DNA from: Stappia sediminis
GTDB taxonomy: Bacteria; Pseudomonadota; Alphaproteobacteria; Rhizobiales; Stappiaceae
Assembly (NCBI RefSeq): GCF_009826895.1
Contig: NZ_WUMV01000009.1
Span: 62,001 to 126,000 of the forward strand
DNA: 64,000 nt
Direction: 5' to 3'
In this document: piece after piece, positions 49,753 through 59,645 of the stretch
How the letters are laid out: each line of letters starts with the position of its first letter
How positions within the stretch are numbered: position 1 is the first letter of the stretch
Position numbers and translations under genes: made by a program
The notes under the pieces: generated by a model
Databases searched by the model: none
Told to the model about the DNA's origin: nothing
Seen by the model: only the letters and a program-made list of their open reading frames with translations

Positions 49753-51045
49753 ATGAGCGACACCAATGCGAAGCTGACGATCGGCGACGAATCCTGGGAC
49801 CTGGCCCTGCAGGAAGGATCCGTCGGACCGAGCGTTCTCGACATCGCTGCTCTTTACAAGAATACGGGTCATTTCACCTATGATCCGGGCTTCACGTCGA
49901 CCGCGTCATGCGAATCCAAGATCACCTATATCGACGGTGAGCAAGGCACCCTTCTCTATCGTGGGTATCCGATCGAGCAACTGGCCGATCATGGCGACTT
50001 TCTGGAGACTTGCTACCTGCTCCTTTACGGCGAACTGCCGACGAAGGCACAGAAGGACGACTTCGTACATCGGGTGACCTACCACACGATGATCCACGAG
50101 CAGATGAGCCGCTTCTTCACCGGGTTCCGCCGCGATGCGCACCCGATGGCGATCATGGTCGGTACCGTGGGCGCGCTGTCCGCCTTCTATCACGATTCCA
50201 CGGACATCTCCGATCCGCATCAGCGCATGGTCGCAAGTCTCAGGATGATCGCGAAGATGCCGACGCTCGCCGCCATGGCGTACAAATATCACGTCGGACA
50301 ACCCTTCGTTTATCCGCGCAACGATCTCGACTATTCGTCGAACTTCCTGCACATGTGCTTCGCCGTTCCTTGCGAGGACTACAAGGTGAACCCGGTGCTG
50401 GCGCGCGCAATGGACCGGATCTTCATCCTCCATGCGGACCACGAGCAGAACGCTTCGACCTCGACTGTACGCCTTGCCGGTTCCTCGGGCGCAAACCCCT
50501 TCGCCTGCATCGCGGCCGGCATTGCCTGCCTCTGGGGCCCCGCCCATGGCGGCGCGAACGAGGCTGCTCTCAACATGCTGGCGGAGATCGGCTCCGTAGA
50601 CAACATTCCGGAATATGTCCGCCGCGCCAAGGACAAGGACGATCCGTTCCGCCTGATGGGCTTCGGACACCGCGTCTACAAGAACTACGACCCGCGCGCG
50701 CGCATCATGCAGAAGACCACGCATGAAGTGCTGGCGGAGCTTGGCATGCGCGACGATCCACTGCTCGAAGTTGCCATCGAGCTCGAAAGGATCGCGCTCA
50801 ACGACGAATATTTCGTCGAGAAGAAGCTCTACCCGAATATCGATTTCTATTCGGGGATCACGCTTCGTGCGCTCGGCTTCCCGACCACGATGTTCACCGT
50901 GCTGTTCGCGCTGGCGCGTACCGTCGGCTGGATCGCGCAGTGGAAGGAAATGGTGGAGGATCCCTCACAGAAGATCGGCCGCCCGCGCCAGCTTTACACG
51001 GGCTATCCCTCGCGCGACTATATGCCGATCAGCCAGCGGCGTTGA
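49753..51045 (+). CDS. gltA: Citrate synthase, type II
   Basis: GltA condenses acetyl-CoA and oxaloacetate, the entry to the TCA cycle. The 430 residues show the hexameric, NADH-sensitive bacterial type: an N-terminal beta domain, then the catalytic histidines in [24 protein letters not shown] (His in DHEQNAST) and [14 protein letters not shown], and the aspartate in NIDFYSG. A 231-base leader separates it from gltX, with no other gene in it. An intrinsic terminator follows. Confidence 0.97.
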   Translation: MSDTNAKLTIGDESWDLALQEGSVGPSVLDIAALYKNTGHFTYDPGFTSTASCESKITYIDGEQGTLLYRGYPIEQLADHGDFLETCYLLLYGELPTKAQKDDFVHRVTYHTMIHEQMSRFFTGFRRDAHPMAIMVGTVGALSAFYHDSTDISDPHQRMVASLRMIAKMPTLAAMAYKYHVGQPFVYPRNDLDYSSNFLHMCFAVPCEDYKVNPVLARAMDRIFILHADHEQNASTSTVRLAGSSGANPFACIAAGIACLWGPAHGGANEAALNMLAEIGSVDNIPEYVRRAKDKDDPFRLMGFGHRVYKNYDPRARIMQKTTHEVLAELGMRDDPLLEVAIELERIALNDEYFVEKKLYPNIDFYSGITLRALGFPTTMFTVLFALARTVGWIAQWKEMVEDPSQKIGRPRQLYTGYPSRDYMPISQRR

Positions 51046-51072
51046 TGGATTGCAAAACGCAATGTTTACCGG

Positions 51073-51099
51073 AAGGGGCGTCTCAGGCGCCCCTTTTTT
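51073..51099 (+). terminator. Intrinsic terminator of gltA
   Basis: A perfect 8-bp stem (51073-51080 with 51088-51095) and 7-base loop run into six T (51094-51099), 27 bases after the gltA stop and between the convergent gltA and lpxB genes. Confidence 0.92.
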
Positions 51100-51132
51100 A
51101 CAGCCGCCGTGTCCGTTCAGGAGATCGGCGGC

Positions 51133-52332
51133 TTATCGTCTGGATCGCGCCAGTTCGGTCACGATCCTCGCCGCTTCGCCCGACTGGCTGAGATTGTCGG
51201 GCAGGCGCATCCTGTCTTCCAGAGTCGCGAACTCCCTGAGCTGCCGGGTGCGGGCCTCGCCTTCGTGCAAAAGATCCAGAACCACCTTCGCAAGAGACTC
51301 CGCTGACGCCTCGTCATCAAGGAATTCGGGAACGACGTTCTTACCGAGAATGATGTTCGGCAATACCATGGAATCAACGCCGGCAAACTTGATAATCCGA
51401 TTCAAGTCCTTGATGCGCCGGTAGAACCAGTCGAGCTTGTAGGCGACAGCCATCGGTATGGCGGAAATCGCAAGTTCGAGCGAAACCGTGCCGGACGCCG
51501 CAAGGGCTGCGTGTGCGCGGCGGAATGCACGAAATTTCGCATCCTCTCCGACCACGATATCGACTGCGACAGGCCAGTTCGCGGTGTTCTTACGGATCTC
51601 ACCTTCCAGATGCGGCACCGCCGGCAAGGTCACCTGAACTTCCGGTCGTTCGCGGTGGACGATCTCAAGCGCTTTTCCGAAAGGCTCAAGCAATCGGCTG
51701 ACCTCGCTACGCCGGCTTCCAGGAAGGATCAGCAACGTCGGACGTTCCGTTTCGGCCAGTGCGGGGCGCTCTCCCGGGGCCGGCCGCAGGTCTTGAAGCC
51801 TCTCGACAAGCGGATGACCGACATAGGTGGTAGGCGGCCCGCCGAGCCGTTTGTGGACGTCCGGCTCGAACGGAAGGATCGCCAGAAGATGGTCCACGTA
51901 GCGCGCCATTTTCCGTGCCCTGCCGGGCCGCCACGCCCATACGGACGGCGATACGTAGTCGACGATGGGAATTCCCGGTGCCCGCTTTCGCACGCGCTTG
52001 GCGACATTATGCGTGAAATCGGGGCTGTCGATGATGACAAGCACATCCGGCTTCGCGGCAACCGCCGCATCCACCGTCTCATGCACACGGCGGATGATCG
52101 TCGGCAGGGTCTGCAAAACCGCCGTCAGTCCCATCACCGCGATGTCCGAGAGCGAGAAGATGGATTGAAGTCCCTCTCGCGCCATCCGTTCGCCGCCGAC
52201 ACCCTGGAAGGAGACGTTTTCTCGGTGAATGCCCTTCAAAGCATGCATCAGCCGTGCGCCGAGCTGGTCGCCGGACTCCTCCCCTACGACAATGAACACC
52301 TTGAAGGGCGGCGGAGCGGTTTCATCCGCCAT
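51133..52332 (-). CDS. lpxB: Lipid-A-disaccharide synthase
   Basis: LpxB joins UDP-2,3-diacylglucosamine and lipid X into the lipid A disaccharide at the inner membrane. From the ATG at 52332 there are 399 residues, with the GT19 motifs VFIVVGEESGDQLGARL, IDSPDFTHNVAKR, YVSPSVWAWRPGR and VGHPLVE. The start overlaps the end of lpxI by 11 bases. It is the last gene of the lpxD-fabZ-lpxA-lpxI-lpxB series. Confidence 0.95.
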   Translation of the reverse strand: MADETAPPPFKVFIVVGEESGDQLGARLMHALKGIHRENVSFQGVGGERMAREGLQSIFSLSDIAVMGLTAVLQTLPTIIRRVHETVDAAVAAKPDVLVIIDSPDFTHNVAKRVRKRAPGIPIVDYVSPSVWAWRPGRARKMARYVDHLLAILPFEPDVHKRLGGPPTTYVGHPLVERLQDLRPAPGERPALAETERPTLLILPGSRRSEVSRLLEPFGKALEIVHRERPEVQVTLPAVPHLEGEIRKNTANWPVAVDIVVGEDAKFRAFRRAHAALAASGTVSLELAISAIPMAVAYKLDWFYRRIKDLNRIIKFAGVDSMVLPNIILGKNVVPEFLDDEASAESLAKVVLDLLHEGEARTRQLREFATLEDRMRLPDNLSQSGEAARIVTELARSRR

Positions 52333-53212
52333 GGGCCGTGGCCTTGTCTGCCCCAACGGCATCGAAGCCAAAGATGAAGATCCGTTTGCTTTCCGCAAGG
52401 GACAGGGTCCGCTCCTTCTCCGCGATCAGCACGCGCCCGGCTTCGATTGCAATACCGGCCAATCCTGCTTCGGCAGCCGCTTCGACAGTCTGGGGCCCGA
52501 TCGCCGGCAGATCTACGCGAAGGTCCTGGCCTGGCTTCGGGCGCTTGACGAGAACGCCGGATGGCGGCTTGTCCCTTATGCGCCTTATGCGGCGCAGCTC
52601 CGCGCAGCGCGAAATCATCGCATCCGTGCCTTCCGCCCCTTCGATCGCAACGATTCGGCCGCCAACGGCGATGGCTGCCTGCCCGACATCGAGATGTCCG
52701 ATCGCCGATACGGCCTCGTAGGCAAGCGACAGATCCGCATTGTTCTCTGCGAGCGGTTCCGGGCCGCAGATAAGACCGGATGCCGCGAGCAACTGCGGCG
52801 CAACTTCATGCGCCCCCACCACGGAGAAGCCTTCTTCTTCGAAAAGCCCTATGACCTTGACGAGAAGGCTGTCATCCCCCCCCTTCAAAGCGCTCAGGAT
52901 GCGCGGAAGACGGCGTATCGTCCCAAGGTCGCCGGCGACGGCGCGAAAGTCAGGCCGCTTGGTTACGCTTCCGATAAGAACGACATCACGGCACCGCGCG
53001 CGTTTCAAGGTATCGAACAGCTTGCCGATCTGCCCCCAGCCAAGTTCCACCGGCTGATATTGCTCAAGCGCCGGATCGGCTTCGCCCTTGATGCCGACAA
53101 CCTTCACTTCGCGCCCCGTACGACATGCCGCTTCCACGACTGCCGGCGGAATCGTCCCCCCGCCGCAAATGATCGCAACGGGAGAATCGGTCGATGCCGC
53201 GCCTTTGCCCAT
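52322..53212 (-). CDS. lpxI: UDP-2,3-diacylglucosamine pyrophosphatase LpxI
   Basis: LpxI (DUF1009) hydrolyses UDP-2,3-diacylglucosamine to lipid X and UMP, in place of LpxH in most alphaproteobacteria. The 296 residues begin with the Rossmann-like VAIICGGGTIPPAVVEAA. The C-terminal catalytic domain has VGGRIVAIEGAEGTDAMI and LAGIAIEAGRVLIAE (as GLAGIAIEAGRVL), with the conserved DLPAIGPQTVE. It lies between lpxA (11-base gap) and lpxB (overlap), as in Caulobacter and rhizobia. Confidence 0.93.
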   Translation of the reverse strand: MGKGAASTDSPVAIICGGGTIPPAVVEAACRTGREVKVVGIKGEADPALEQYQPVELGWGQIGKLFDTLKRARCRDVVLIGSVTKRPDFRAVAGDLGTIRRLPRILSALKGGDDSLLVKVIGLFEEEGFSVVGAHEVAPQLLAASGLICGPEPLAENNADLSLAYEAVSAIGHLDVGQAAIAVGGRIVAIEGAEGTDAMISRCAELRRIRRIRDKPPSGVLVKRPKPGQDLRVDLPAIGPQTVEAAAEAGLAGIAIEAGRVLIAEKERTLSLAESKRIFIFGFDAVGADKATAHGG

Positions 53213-53223
53213 TCGCCGCCCCG

Positions 53224-54024
53224 TCAGTCCTGCCCGGTTCTCGGTGTGCAGAACTTTCGGTCTTCTTCGCTCAGGATGAATTCGACGAGTTGCATTACCA
53301 GCGGCTGCTCAGGAAATTCCCGCCGCACACCCTCGGCGCGTGACTTCAATGTTCCTTCAGCGGATTCAAACAGCACCTTGTAGGCGTTGCGTAACGCGTG
53401 AATCTGGTCGCGCGGATACCCACGCCGTTTGAGGCCTACGAGATTCAACCCCTGCAGACGCGCCCGGTTCCCGGTCACCATGCCGAAAGGTATGAGGTCG
53501 TTCTCAAGTCCCGCCAGGCCGCCGATGAAAGCATGGGCGCCGATCCTCGTGAACTGGATAACCGCAGCGCCGCCACCGAAAATCACGTTGTCCTGCACCG
53601 TGACATGGCCAGCGATCATGACGTTGTTCGACAGGATGATGTTGTCGCCGAGAATGCTGTCATGGCCGACATGCGAATTGGCGAGAAAAGCGCAGTTGTC
53701 GCCGATCACGGTCTTTCCGCCACCGCCTTCCGTACCGGAATTCAGCGTGACGCCTTCGCGAACAAGGCAGTTCGCGCCAACTTCCAGCGTCGCCTTCTCA
53801 CCGCGATACTTCAGGTCCTGCGCCTGATGGCCGACGGACGCAAAGGGAAAGATCGTCGTATTTGCGCCGATTGTCGTGTGGCCTGCAACGACCACGTGAG
53901 ACTTCAGATCCACGCCGTCGCCAAGCCGCACATTCCCTCCGACATGGCAGAACGGGCCGACCACGACATCGGCGCCGAGTACGGCGCCGTCCTCAACCAC
54001 CGCGCTTGGATGTATCTTCGTCAT
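53224..54024 (-). CDS. lpxA: UDP-N-acetylglucosamine O-acyltransferase
   Basis: LpxA adds the first 3-hydroxyacyl chain to UDP-GlcNAc. From the ATG at 54024 (MTKIHPSAVVEDGA) there are 266 residues: left-handed beta-helix hexapeptide repeats with the catalytic histidine region NSHVGHDSILGD, then a helical C-terminus. The gene starts 10 bases after the fabZ stop. An in-frame TTG further upstream would overlap fabZ and is less likely. Confidence 0.95.
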   Translation of the reverse strand: MTKIHPSAVVEDGAVLGADVVVGPFCHVGGNVRLGDGVDLKSHVVVAGHTTIGANTTIFPFASVGHQAQDLKYRGEKATLEVGANCLVREGVTLNSGTEGGGGKTVIGDNCAFLANSHVGHDSILGDNIILSNNVMIAGHVTVQDNVIFGGGAAVIQFTRIGAHAFIGGLAGLENDLIPFGMVTGNRARLQGLNLVGLKRRGYPRDQIHALRNAYKVLFESAEGTLKSRAEGVRREFPEQPLVMQLVEFILSEEDRKFCTPRTGQD

Positions 54025-54034
54025 TCGTTCCGGT

Positions 54035-54499
54035 TCAATCGTCAACAAGCATCGCGCTGATTTCAGCTTCCGCCACTTTCACGCCCTCCACGAGCGCTAC
54101 AGCGTCGTACTTCCAGATATTGGCGCGATTGCGGATCTTGGTTACGTGGTATTCGACCCGATCACCAGGCATGACAGGCTTGCGGAATTTCGCCCGGTCG
54201 ATCGTCATGAAGTAGACGAGCTTAGGCGGGTTGTCCTTGCCTCTCGCCGCCACGCACATGGCCCCGGCCGTCTGGGCCATACCCTCGATCATGAGCACGC
54301 CCGGCATGACCGGCTGGTTCGGGAAGTGTCCCATGAACTGAGGTTCGTTCGCCGTCACGTTCTTGATGCCGACCCCGGATGCATCTCCATTCATGTTGAT
54401 GATCCGGTCGACCATCAGGAACGGATAGCGGTGTGGCAAAAGCTCCAGAAGGCGCATGATGTCTGCGCTCTCCAGTGTCGTGTCTCTTACTTCGCTCAT
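54035..54499 (-). CDS. fabZ: 3-hydroxyacyl-ACP dehydratase
   Basis: FabZ dehydrates 3-hydroxyacyl-ACP in fatty acid synthesis and so competes with LpxA/LpxD for acyl chains, which explains its place among lpx genes. The start at 54499 has AAGGA upstream and gives 154 residues. The hot-dog fold motifs are [14 protein letters not shown] with the catalytic histidine and [19 protein letters not shown] with the glutamate. Confidence 0.95.
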   Translation of the reverse strand: MSEVRDTTLESADIMRLLELLPHRYPFLMVDRIINMNGDASGVGIKNVTANEPQFMGHFPNQPVMPGVLMIEGMAQTAGAMCVAARGKDNPPKLVYFMTIDRAKFRKPVMPGDRVEYHVTKIRNRANIWKYDAVALVEGVKVAEAEISAMLVDD

Positions 54500-54632
54500 T
54501 CGTCTGTCCTTCAAGACCGCTTCCCGCGCGATCCTGCCCCCAACTCACGCCTTTAAGTATATTCCGTTCGGCTTTGAATCAGTCCGAACGACAAGAATAT
54601 GCTCAAGACATTGATCCCAAGCCGTTTTCCTA

Positions 54633-55709
54633 TCAATCGGGCGTTTCAGCCCGATTGGAAGGCGCTTTAGGTACGGAAGTGCCCCTTTCCGCAAGTTTCC
54701 GCAACGCCGTGATTTCGCGGAACCAAAGCTTTACCGGTTTAGCGGGTACACCGCCATAGCGCGCACCTCTCGGTACGTCACTTTCCACCACGCTCACCGC
54801 TGCGATCTGCGCTCCCATGCCAATCGTGACGTGCCCCCGCACGCCTGTCTGGCCGCCGATCGCAACATAGTCCTCAAGGGTGCAGCTTCCCGACAGGCCA
54901 ACCTGGGCAACGATCACGCAGTGACGCCCGATAACGACGTTGTGGCCCACCTGAACCTGATTGTCGATCTTCGTTCCCTCTCCAATGATCGTATCGCGGT
55001 TGGCGCCACGGTCCACGGTTGAGTTCGCGCCGATTTCCACATTGTCTTGTATGATCACGCGCCCGATCTGCGGCACCTTCAGATGGCCTTGCGCTCCCAT
55101 TGCGAAACCGAAGCCGTCCTGACCGACCTTGACCCCCGGATGCAGGATAACGTTATTGCCGATCAGCGCATATTGAACGGTGACATTCGCCCCGATATCG
55201 CAAGATCGCCCGATACGCACTCCCGCCGCAATTACCGCATTCGCGCCAATGCGGCTGCCGGAGCCGATTTCCGCTCCCGGGCCGATCACGGCACCAGCCT
55301 CGACAACGACGCCATCCTCAAGATGCGCCGCGCCATCCACGTGAGCGGCGGCGGAAACCGCGGTCTCGCCGGTCGCGCCCGGCGGGCGCAGGCCTTGCGG
55401 ATAGAGCCTGCCGAGGATGATGCCCCAGCTCCTGTAGGGATCGGCAACGACGATCGGCACGATGGATGCGGGAACCTTGCCGACGTGCTTCTTCGCGATC
55501 AGGCAGGCCGTCGCCTTCGTCGTCTCGAGATGCGGGACATATTTCGGATTGTCGAGAAAGACGAGTTGTCCCTCCCTCGCATCGTCAAGAGGGCCGACAC
55601 CATCGATGATCTTTTCGCCGCCGCCAGCCGGCAGTTCCCCATTGGCCAACGCCGCAACATCGGCAACACTCAGAGGCGCAAAAACTTGGAAGAAGACGGG
55701 ATCGCTCAT
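54633..55709 (-). CDS. lpxD: UDP-3-O-(3-hydroxyacyl)glucosamine N-acyltransferase
   Basis: LpxD adds the N-linked acyl chain in lipid A synthesis. The 358 residues have an N-terminal uridine-binding domain (about 1-110, VFLDNPKYVPHLE-like segment), a long run of hexapeptide repeats forming a beta-helix, and the catalytic-histidine loop in DNQVQVGHNVVIGRHCVI. It is preceded, in the gap after bamA, by an 18-bp perfect hairpin. Confidence 0.95.
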   Translation of the reverse strand: MSDPVFFQVFAPLSVADVAALANGELPAGGGEKIIDGVGPLDDAREGQLVFLDNPKYVPHLETTKATACLIAKKHVGKVPASIVPIVVADPYRSWGIILGRLYPQGLRPPGATGETAVSAAAHVDGAAHLEDGVVVEAGAVIGPGAEIGSGSRIGANAVIAAGVRIGRSCDIGANVTVQYALIGNNVILHPGVKVGQDGFGFAMGAQGHLKVPQIGRVIIQDNVEIGANSTVDRGANRDTIIGEGTKIDNQVQVGHNVVIGRHCVIVAQVGLSGSCTLEDYVAIGGQTGVRGHVTIGMGAQIAAVSVVESDVPRGARYGGVPAKPVKLWFREITALRKLAERGTSVPKAPSNRAETPD

Positions 55710-55760
55710 CTCAAACTTTCGAATGTTTGACGGACAGGCCGAGACGCGCCCCTTTTAACG

Positions 55761-55798
55761 AATGATCCGGCGAAGTGAAATCACTTCGCCGGATCATT
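55761..55798. repeat. 18-bp perfect hairpin between bamA and lpxD
   Basis: Arms 55761-55778 and 55781-55798 are exact inverted complements with only two bases between them. The hairpin lies 46 bases after the bamA stop and 51 bases before lpxD. Neither side carries a run of T, so it is not a standard terminator; mRNA end stabilisation or partial termination is more likely. Confidence 0.85.
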
Positions 55799-55844
55799 GG
55801 TCATAAAAATTGTATCAGATGCGGCCGGGCGTAATCCGGCCGGA

Positions 55845-58259
55845 TCAGAAGCGCGTGCCGCCGCTCAGGCGGAAGATCTCGGTCTTGTCCTCGTCTTCCT
55901 TGAGCACGGCCCAGGCAAAGTCCATGCGCAGCGGGCCGAAAGGCGAAATCCACTGGATACCCGCACCGATCGATGCGCGCGGTGCGAAGCCGTTGGATTG
56001 AACAGTATCACCGCTATAAGCTGTATCGCTAGGCACATTTGGTACGGACGCGACAAAACCGCAAGAAGCCGGAGTCGTGACGCAGTCGTTGATCGAAGGA
56101 TCGACATCCCACAGCGCGCCGGCATCCGCGAATACGGCGCCCGAAAGCCCGAGTTCCTTCGGAATCCAGGGGAACGGGAAGCGGCCTTCCGCATTCACAT
56201 GCGCATACCAGCGCCCGCCGAGCGCATCTCCGGTCAATGCGTCTCGCGGGCCAATGCCGCGCGTCTGGAAGCCACGCAGCCAGTCCTGACTGTGCTGGAA
56301 CTGCTCCTGAACGCGCAGATCGTTGCCGATGCTGGTGATATAACCACCGCCGGCACGCAACTGCCCGATCAGGCCCCAATCCGAGTAGATTTCCTCATAG
56401 GCGCGTACTTCGGCAGTCGTGCGGATGTATTGCGCATCGCCACCGGCCCCTGCGATCTGCTGGTCGAACTTGGCGTAGATGCCCTCGTTCGGATTGAAGT
56501 TCTGGTCGAGCGTGTTGTAGACGATCGAATAACCCGGCGCCGACGTCAGAACCGTTCCCAAGCCATCGCGAATGGCCGCGGAAACGTTGATATTGTTGAT
56601 CGTGGTGTTGTCCAGCTCCACATCACGATTGAAAATCGCGTAGTAGAGGTTCAGCCGCAGTTCATCCTCGCGAAGCGGCAGGCCGAAGGCAACGCTACCG
56701 CCCGTCGTCGTCTCGTCGTACTGGCGGAAATCATTGGCATCATAGGACCGCTGATACGCTTCCAGCGACATGGAGATGCGGCGGCCGAGGAAGAACGGCT
56801 CGGTAAAGGCGAACTCGTAAGTCTGCTGGGATTCGCCGAGGCCGAATTTCGCGCGGACGAACTGTCCACGGCCGAGGAAGTTCTTCTCCTGGATGGTGAT
56901 ATCACCCAGAACGCCGTCCGAGGTGGAGTAACCGATGCCGAAGGAGACCTCACCCGTCGGCTGCTCGACCACATCGACATTGATGATAACGCGGTCAGGC
57001 GCGCTGCCGCGTGACGTCGTCACCCGCACTTCCTTGAAGAAACGCAGGTTCTTGAGCCGGCGCTCCGCCTTGTCGATGAGAACGCGGTTGAACGCGTCGC
57101 CTTCGGCAAGGTCGAACTCACGGCGGATAACATAGTCGCGCGTGCGGTCGTTGCCGCGCACGTTGATCCGTTCCACGTAGGCGCGCGGGCCTTCCTCGAT
57201 GAAATAGGTGATCGAGATCGTGCGGTTTTCAAAATCGCGGTTGGCGCGCGGACGCACCTGGGCGAAAGCGTAACCCTGCTTGGAAACCTCGACGGTCATA
57301 TCCTCGAGCGTCTTCTCGACGTCGAGCGAATCGTAGGTATCGCCCGAATCGGTTCGCACGACGCCGCGCAACTCTTCCGGGTCGACAGCCGACAGCGAAG
57401 TCTGCACGTCGATATCGCCGAAGGTGTATTGATCGCCCTCTTCCACCGTGAAGGTCACGTAGAAGACGTTCTCCTCGCGATCGAGGTCCGCCACGGCGGA
57501 AACGATGCGGAAATCGGCATAACCATGCCGGTAATAGAACTGACGGATCAGCTCCTGGTCGGCATCCAGCCTGTCGGGATCGAATGTGTCGGTCGTGCGC
57601 AGGAAGCCGAGCAGTCCGGTTTCGCGGGTGCGGATCACGTCGCGAAGGCGGCTGTCGCTGTATTTCTCGTTGCCGATGAAAGTGATGCGCTCGATGCCGG
57701 TCTTGTCGCCCTCGTTGATCTCGAACACGAGATCGACGCGGTTGTTGTCGCGGCTGATGATCTTCGGCTCCACGGAGGCGCGATACCTTCCGGAGCGGCG
57801 ATAGGCCTCCAGGATGTTCTGCACATCCGACTGAACTTTCGCCTTCGTCAGCACGGAACGCTCGGTCGTTCTGACGACGGCTGTCAGCGACTCGTCGGAA
57901 ATCTTGTCGTTTCCTTCGAACGAGATGCGGCTGACGATCGGATTTTCGACGACACGGACGATCAGGGTGCCGCCGCTCTGCGAAATCGAGACGTCTTCGA
58001 ACAGGCCGGTTGCGAACAGTGCTTTCAGCGATTCATCGACATCGGACGGGCCATAGGGCTGTCCGGGACGGATCGTGATGTAGCTTTCGACGGTCGCATC
58101 CTCGATGCGGGTCGTCCCTTCAACCTGAATCCTGCTTGCGACGGCAGCCTGAGCGGCCTTGATACCAATGACGGGCACTCCCTCGGGAGCGACGGCACCG
58201 ACACCCATGGCCACGGTTGCCAGCAGAAACGCCCTGGTCAAAGTCTGGAAACGCTGCAT
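55845..58259 (-). CDS. bamA: Outer-membrane protein assembly factor BamA
   Basis: BamA is the core of the machine that folds beta-barrel proteins into the outer membrane. The 804 residues show a signal peptide (to about residue 38), five POTRA domains, and a 16-strand Omp85 barrel with the characteristic late motifs FGPLRMDFAWAV and a C-terminal phenylalanine (GGTRF). A barrel loop near residues 735-765 carries two close cysteines (CVTTPASC), which could form a disulfide. It lies downstream of rseP. Confidence 0.96.
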   Translation of the reverse strand: MQRFQTLTRAFLLATVAMGVGAVAPEGVPVIGIKAAQAAVASRIQVEGTTRIEDATVESYITIRPGQPYGPSDVDESLKALFATGLFEDVSISQSGGTLIVRVVENPIVSRISFEGNDKISDESLTAVVRTTERSVLTKAKVQSDVQNILEAYRRSGRYRASVEPKIISRDNNRVDLVFEINEGDKTGIERITFIGNEKYSDSRLRDVIRTRETGLLGFLRTTDTFDPDRLDADQELIRQFYYRHGYADFRIVSAVADLDREENVFYVTFTVEEGDQYTFGDIDVQTSLSAVDPEELRGVVRTDSGDTYDSLDVEKTLEDMTVEVSKQGYAFAQVRPRANRDFENRTISITYFIEEGPRAYVERINVRGNDRTRDYVIRREFDLAEGDAFNRVLIDKAERRLKNLRFFKEVRVTTSRGSAPDRVIINVDVVEQPTGEVSFGIGYSTSDGVLGDITIQEKNFLGRGQFVRAKFGLGESQQTYEFAFTEPFFLGRRISMSLEAYQRSYDANDFRQYDETTTGGSVAFGLPLREDELRLNLYYAIFNRDVELDNTTINNINVSAAIRDGLGTVLTSAPGYSIVYNTLDQNFNPNEGIYAKFDQQIAGAGGDAQYIRTTAEVRAYEEIYSDWGLIGQLRAGGGYITSIGNDLRVQEQFQHSQDWLRGFQTRGIGPRDALTGDALGGRWYAHVNAEGRFPFPWIPKELGLSGAVFADAGALWDVDPSINDCVTTPASCGFVASVPNVPSDTAYSGDTVQSNGFAPRASIGAGIQWISPFGPLRMDFAWAVLKEDEDKTEIFRLSGGTRF

Positions 58260-58447
58260 AGAAACGCTATGCCTTTTCTTCTTCGCCTCGCAGCGGTCCG
58301 TCCTGCGGTCCGCGGTGCGGAGACTCCCATTGGAGATTCTTTAATGTCGTCAGCCGTTTTACAGGCTTTTGGCGATGACGCAACCGCTGTCGTGAGGGCT
58401 GTGTATTTTCGTTTTGAAGCGTTGCCCCGGTGACACGCCGATACACG

Positions 58448-59584
58448 CTAAAGCGAACTCAAGTGCATGACATCGTTCCATGTTGCGAAGATCATGAGCA
58501 TCAGGACGATCGCGATCCCGATTCGGAAGCCGTAGTCCTGGATCCGCTCGCTGAGCGGTTTTCCGCGGATTGCTTCCGCGGCATAGAAAAGCAGGTGCCC
58601 GCCGTCGAGCATCGGAATCGGAAGCAGGTTCAACAGTCCGATGCTGACCGACAGGATAGCGGTCAGGTTGATGAGAGCGGCAAACCCCAGCGTAGCCACC
58701 TGTCCCGATATCTGGGCAACGCGGATCGGCCCCCCGAGTTGATCGGCGGATTCGCGCCCGACAATGATTCCAGCGAGATAGCCGCCGGTCCGTTCCACGA
58801 CGAACCAGGTTTCCTTCACGCCTTCGCCAAGCGCCTCGATGGGCCCGTAGGTCCGTTCCACGATATCTTCCGGCGATGGGCTGCGGCTCACGCCGAGGAC
58901 GCCGATTTTCTGGACGTTTCCGAACGGATCCTCGATTTCCCGCCGCTGCGGCGTCACGGGAAATGTCAGGAGTTCGCCGTTCCGCTCGACCGTGACATCC
59001 AGCCCTATATCTGCGCTCGCGGAGATCAGGCGTTGCAGGTCGGTGAAGGTTTCTATCGGCGAGCCGTCTATGCGAACGATCAGGTCGCCCGGCTGCAATC
59101 CCGCTTCGGCCGCGGCACTTCCCGGTTGAACCGCATCGACGCGCGGCGCGATTTCCGCACGCCCCATTATTCCGAAGATGAGCGCGAAAAGCACGATGGA
59201 CAGGATGAAATTGGCAATTGGCCCGGCGGCAACGACGGCAGAACGTTTTGCAACACTCTTGGTCTGAAAGGCGCCGCGCAGCTCTTCCTCGCTCATCCGC
59301 TCCAGCGCCTGATGGTCGGGAGCGCTCGCCTCGTTCTCGTCGCCAGCGAACTTCACATATCCGCCAAGCGGGATGGCTGAAAGTTTCCAGCGGGTTCCCT
59401 TTCGGTCGGTCCAGCCGACCAACTCCCGCCCGAACCCGACCGAGAATGCCTTGACGGTTACGCCGCACCAGCGCGCGACAAGGAAGTGTCCGAGTTCATG
59501 GAAGAAGACAACGATCGTAAGCACAAAGAGGAACGGCAATATATAGCCGAACGCCGTGCTGAAGATCGATTGCAGAAAATCCAT
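58448..59584 (-). CDS. rseP: Site-2 intramembrane metalloprotease RseP
   Basis: RseP cleaves anti-sigma factors and signal peptide remnants within the membrane. The start at 59584 (MDFLQSIFSTAF) leaves 378 residues; an upstream extension would overlap dxr. The zinc site is VFFHELGHFLVARW (HExxH at about residues 27-31), with the partner aspartate in IPMLDGGHLLF. There is one PDZ domain in the middle (GSAAAEAGLQPGDLIVRI). Four membrane spans are visible. It lies between dxr and bamA, as usual. Confidence 0.94.
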   Translation of the reverse strand: MDFLQSIFSTAFGYILPFLFVLTIVVFFHELGHFLVARWCGVTVKAFSVGFGRELVGWTDRKGTRWKLSAIPLGGYVKFAGDENEASAPDHQALERMSEEELRGAFQTKSVAKRSAVVAAGPIANFILSIVLFALIFGIMGRAEIAPRVDAVQPGSAAAEAGLQPGDLIVRIDGSPIETFTDLQRLISASADIGLDVTVERNGELLTFPVTPQRREIEDPFGNVQKIGVLGVSRSPSPEDIVERTYGPIEALGEGVKETWFVVERTGGYLAGIIVGRESADQLGGPIRVAQISGQVATLGFAALINLTAILSVSIGLLNLLPIPMLDGGHLLFYAAEAIRGKPLSERIQDYGFRIGIAIVLMLMIFATWNDVMHLSSL

Positions 59585-59645
59585 GACCTGTCCCCATTCC
59601 TCCGCTGCAAGTTTCCGTAACAGCGGTAAATACTTTGTTGCCGGC

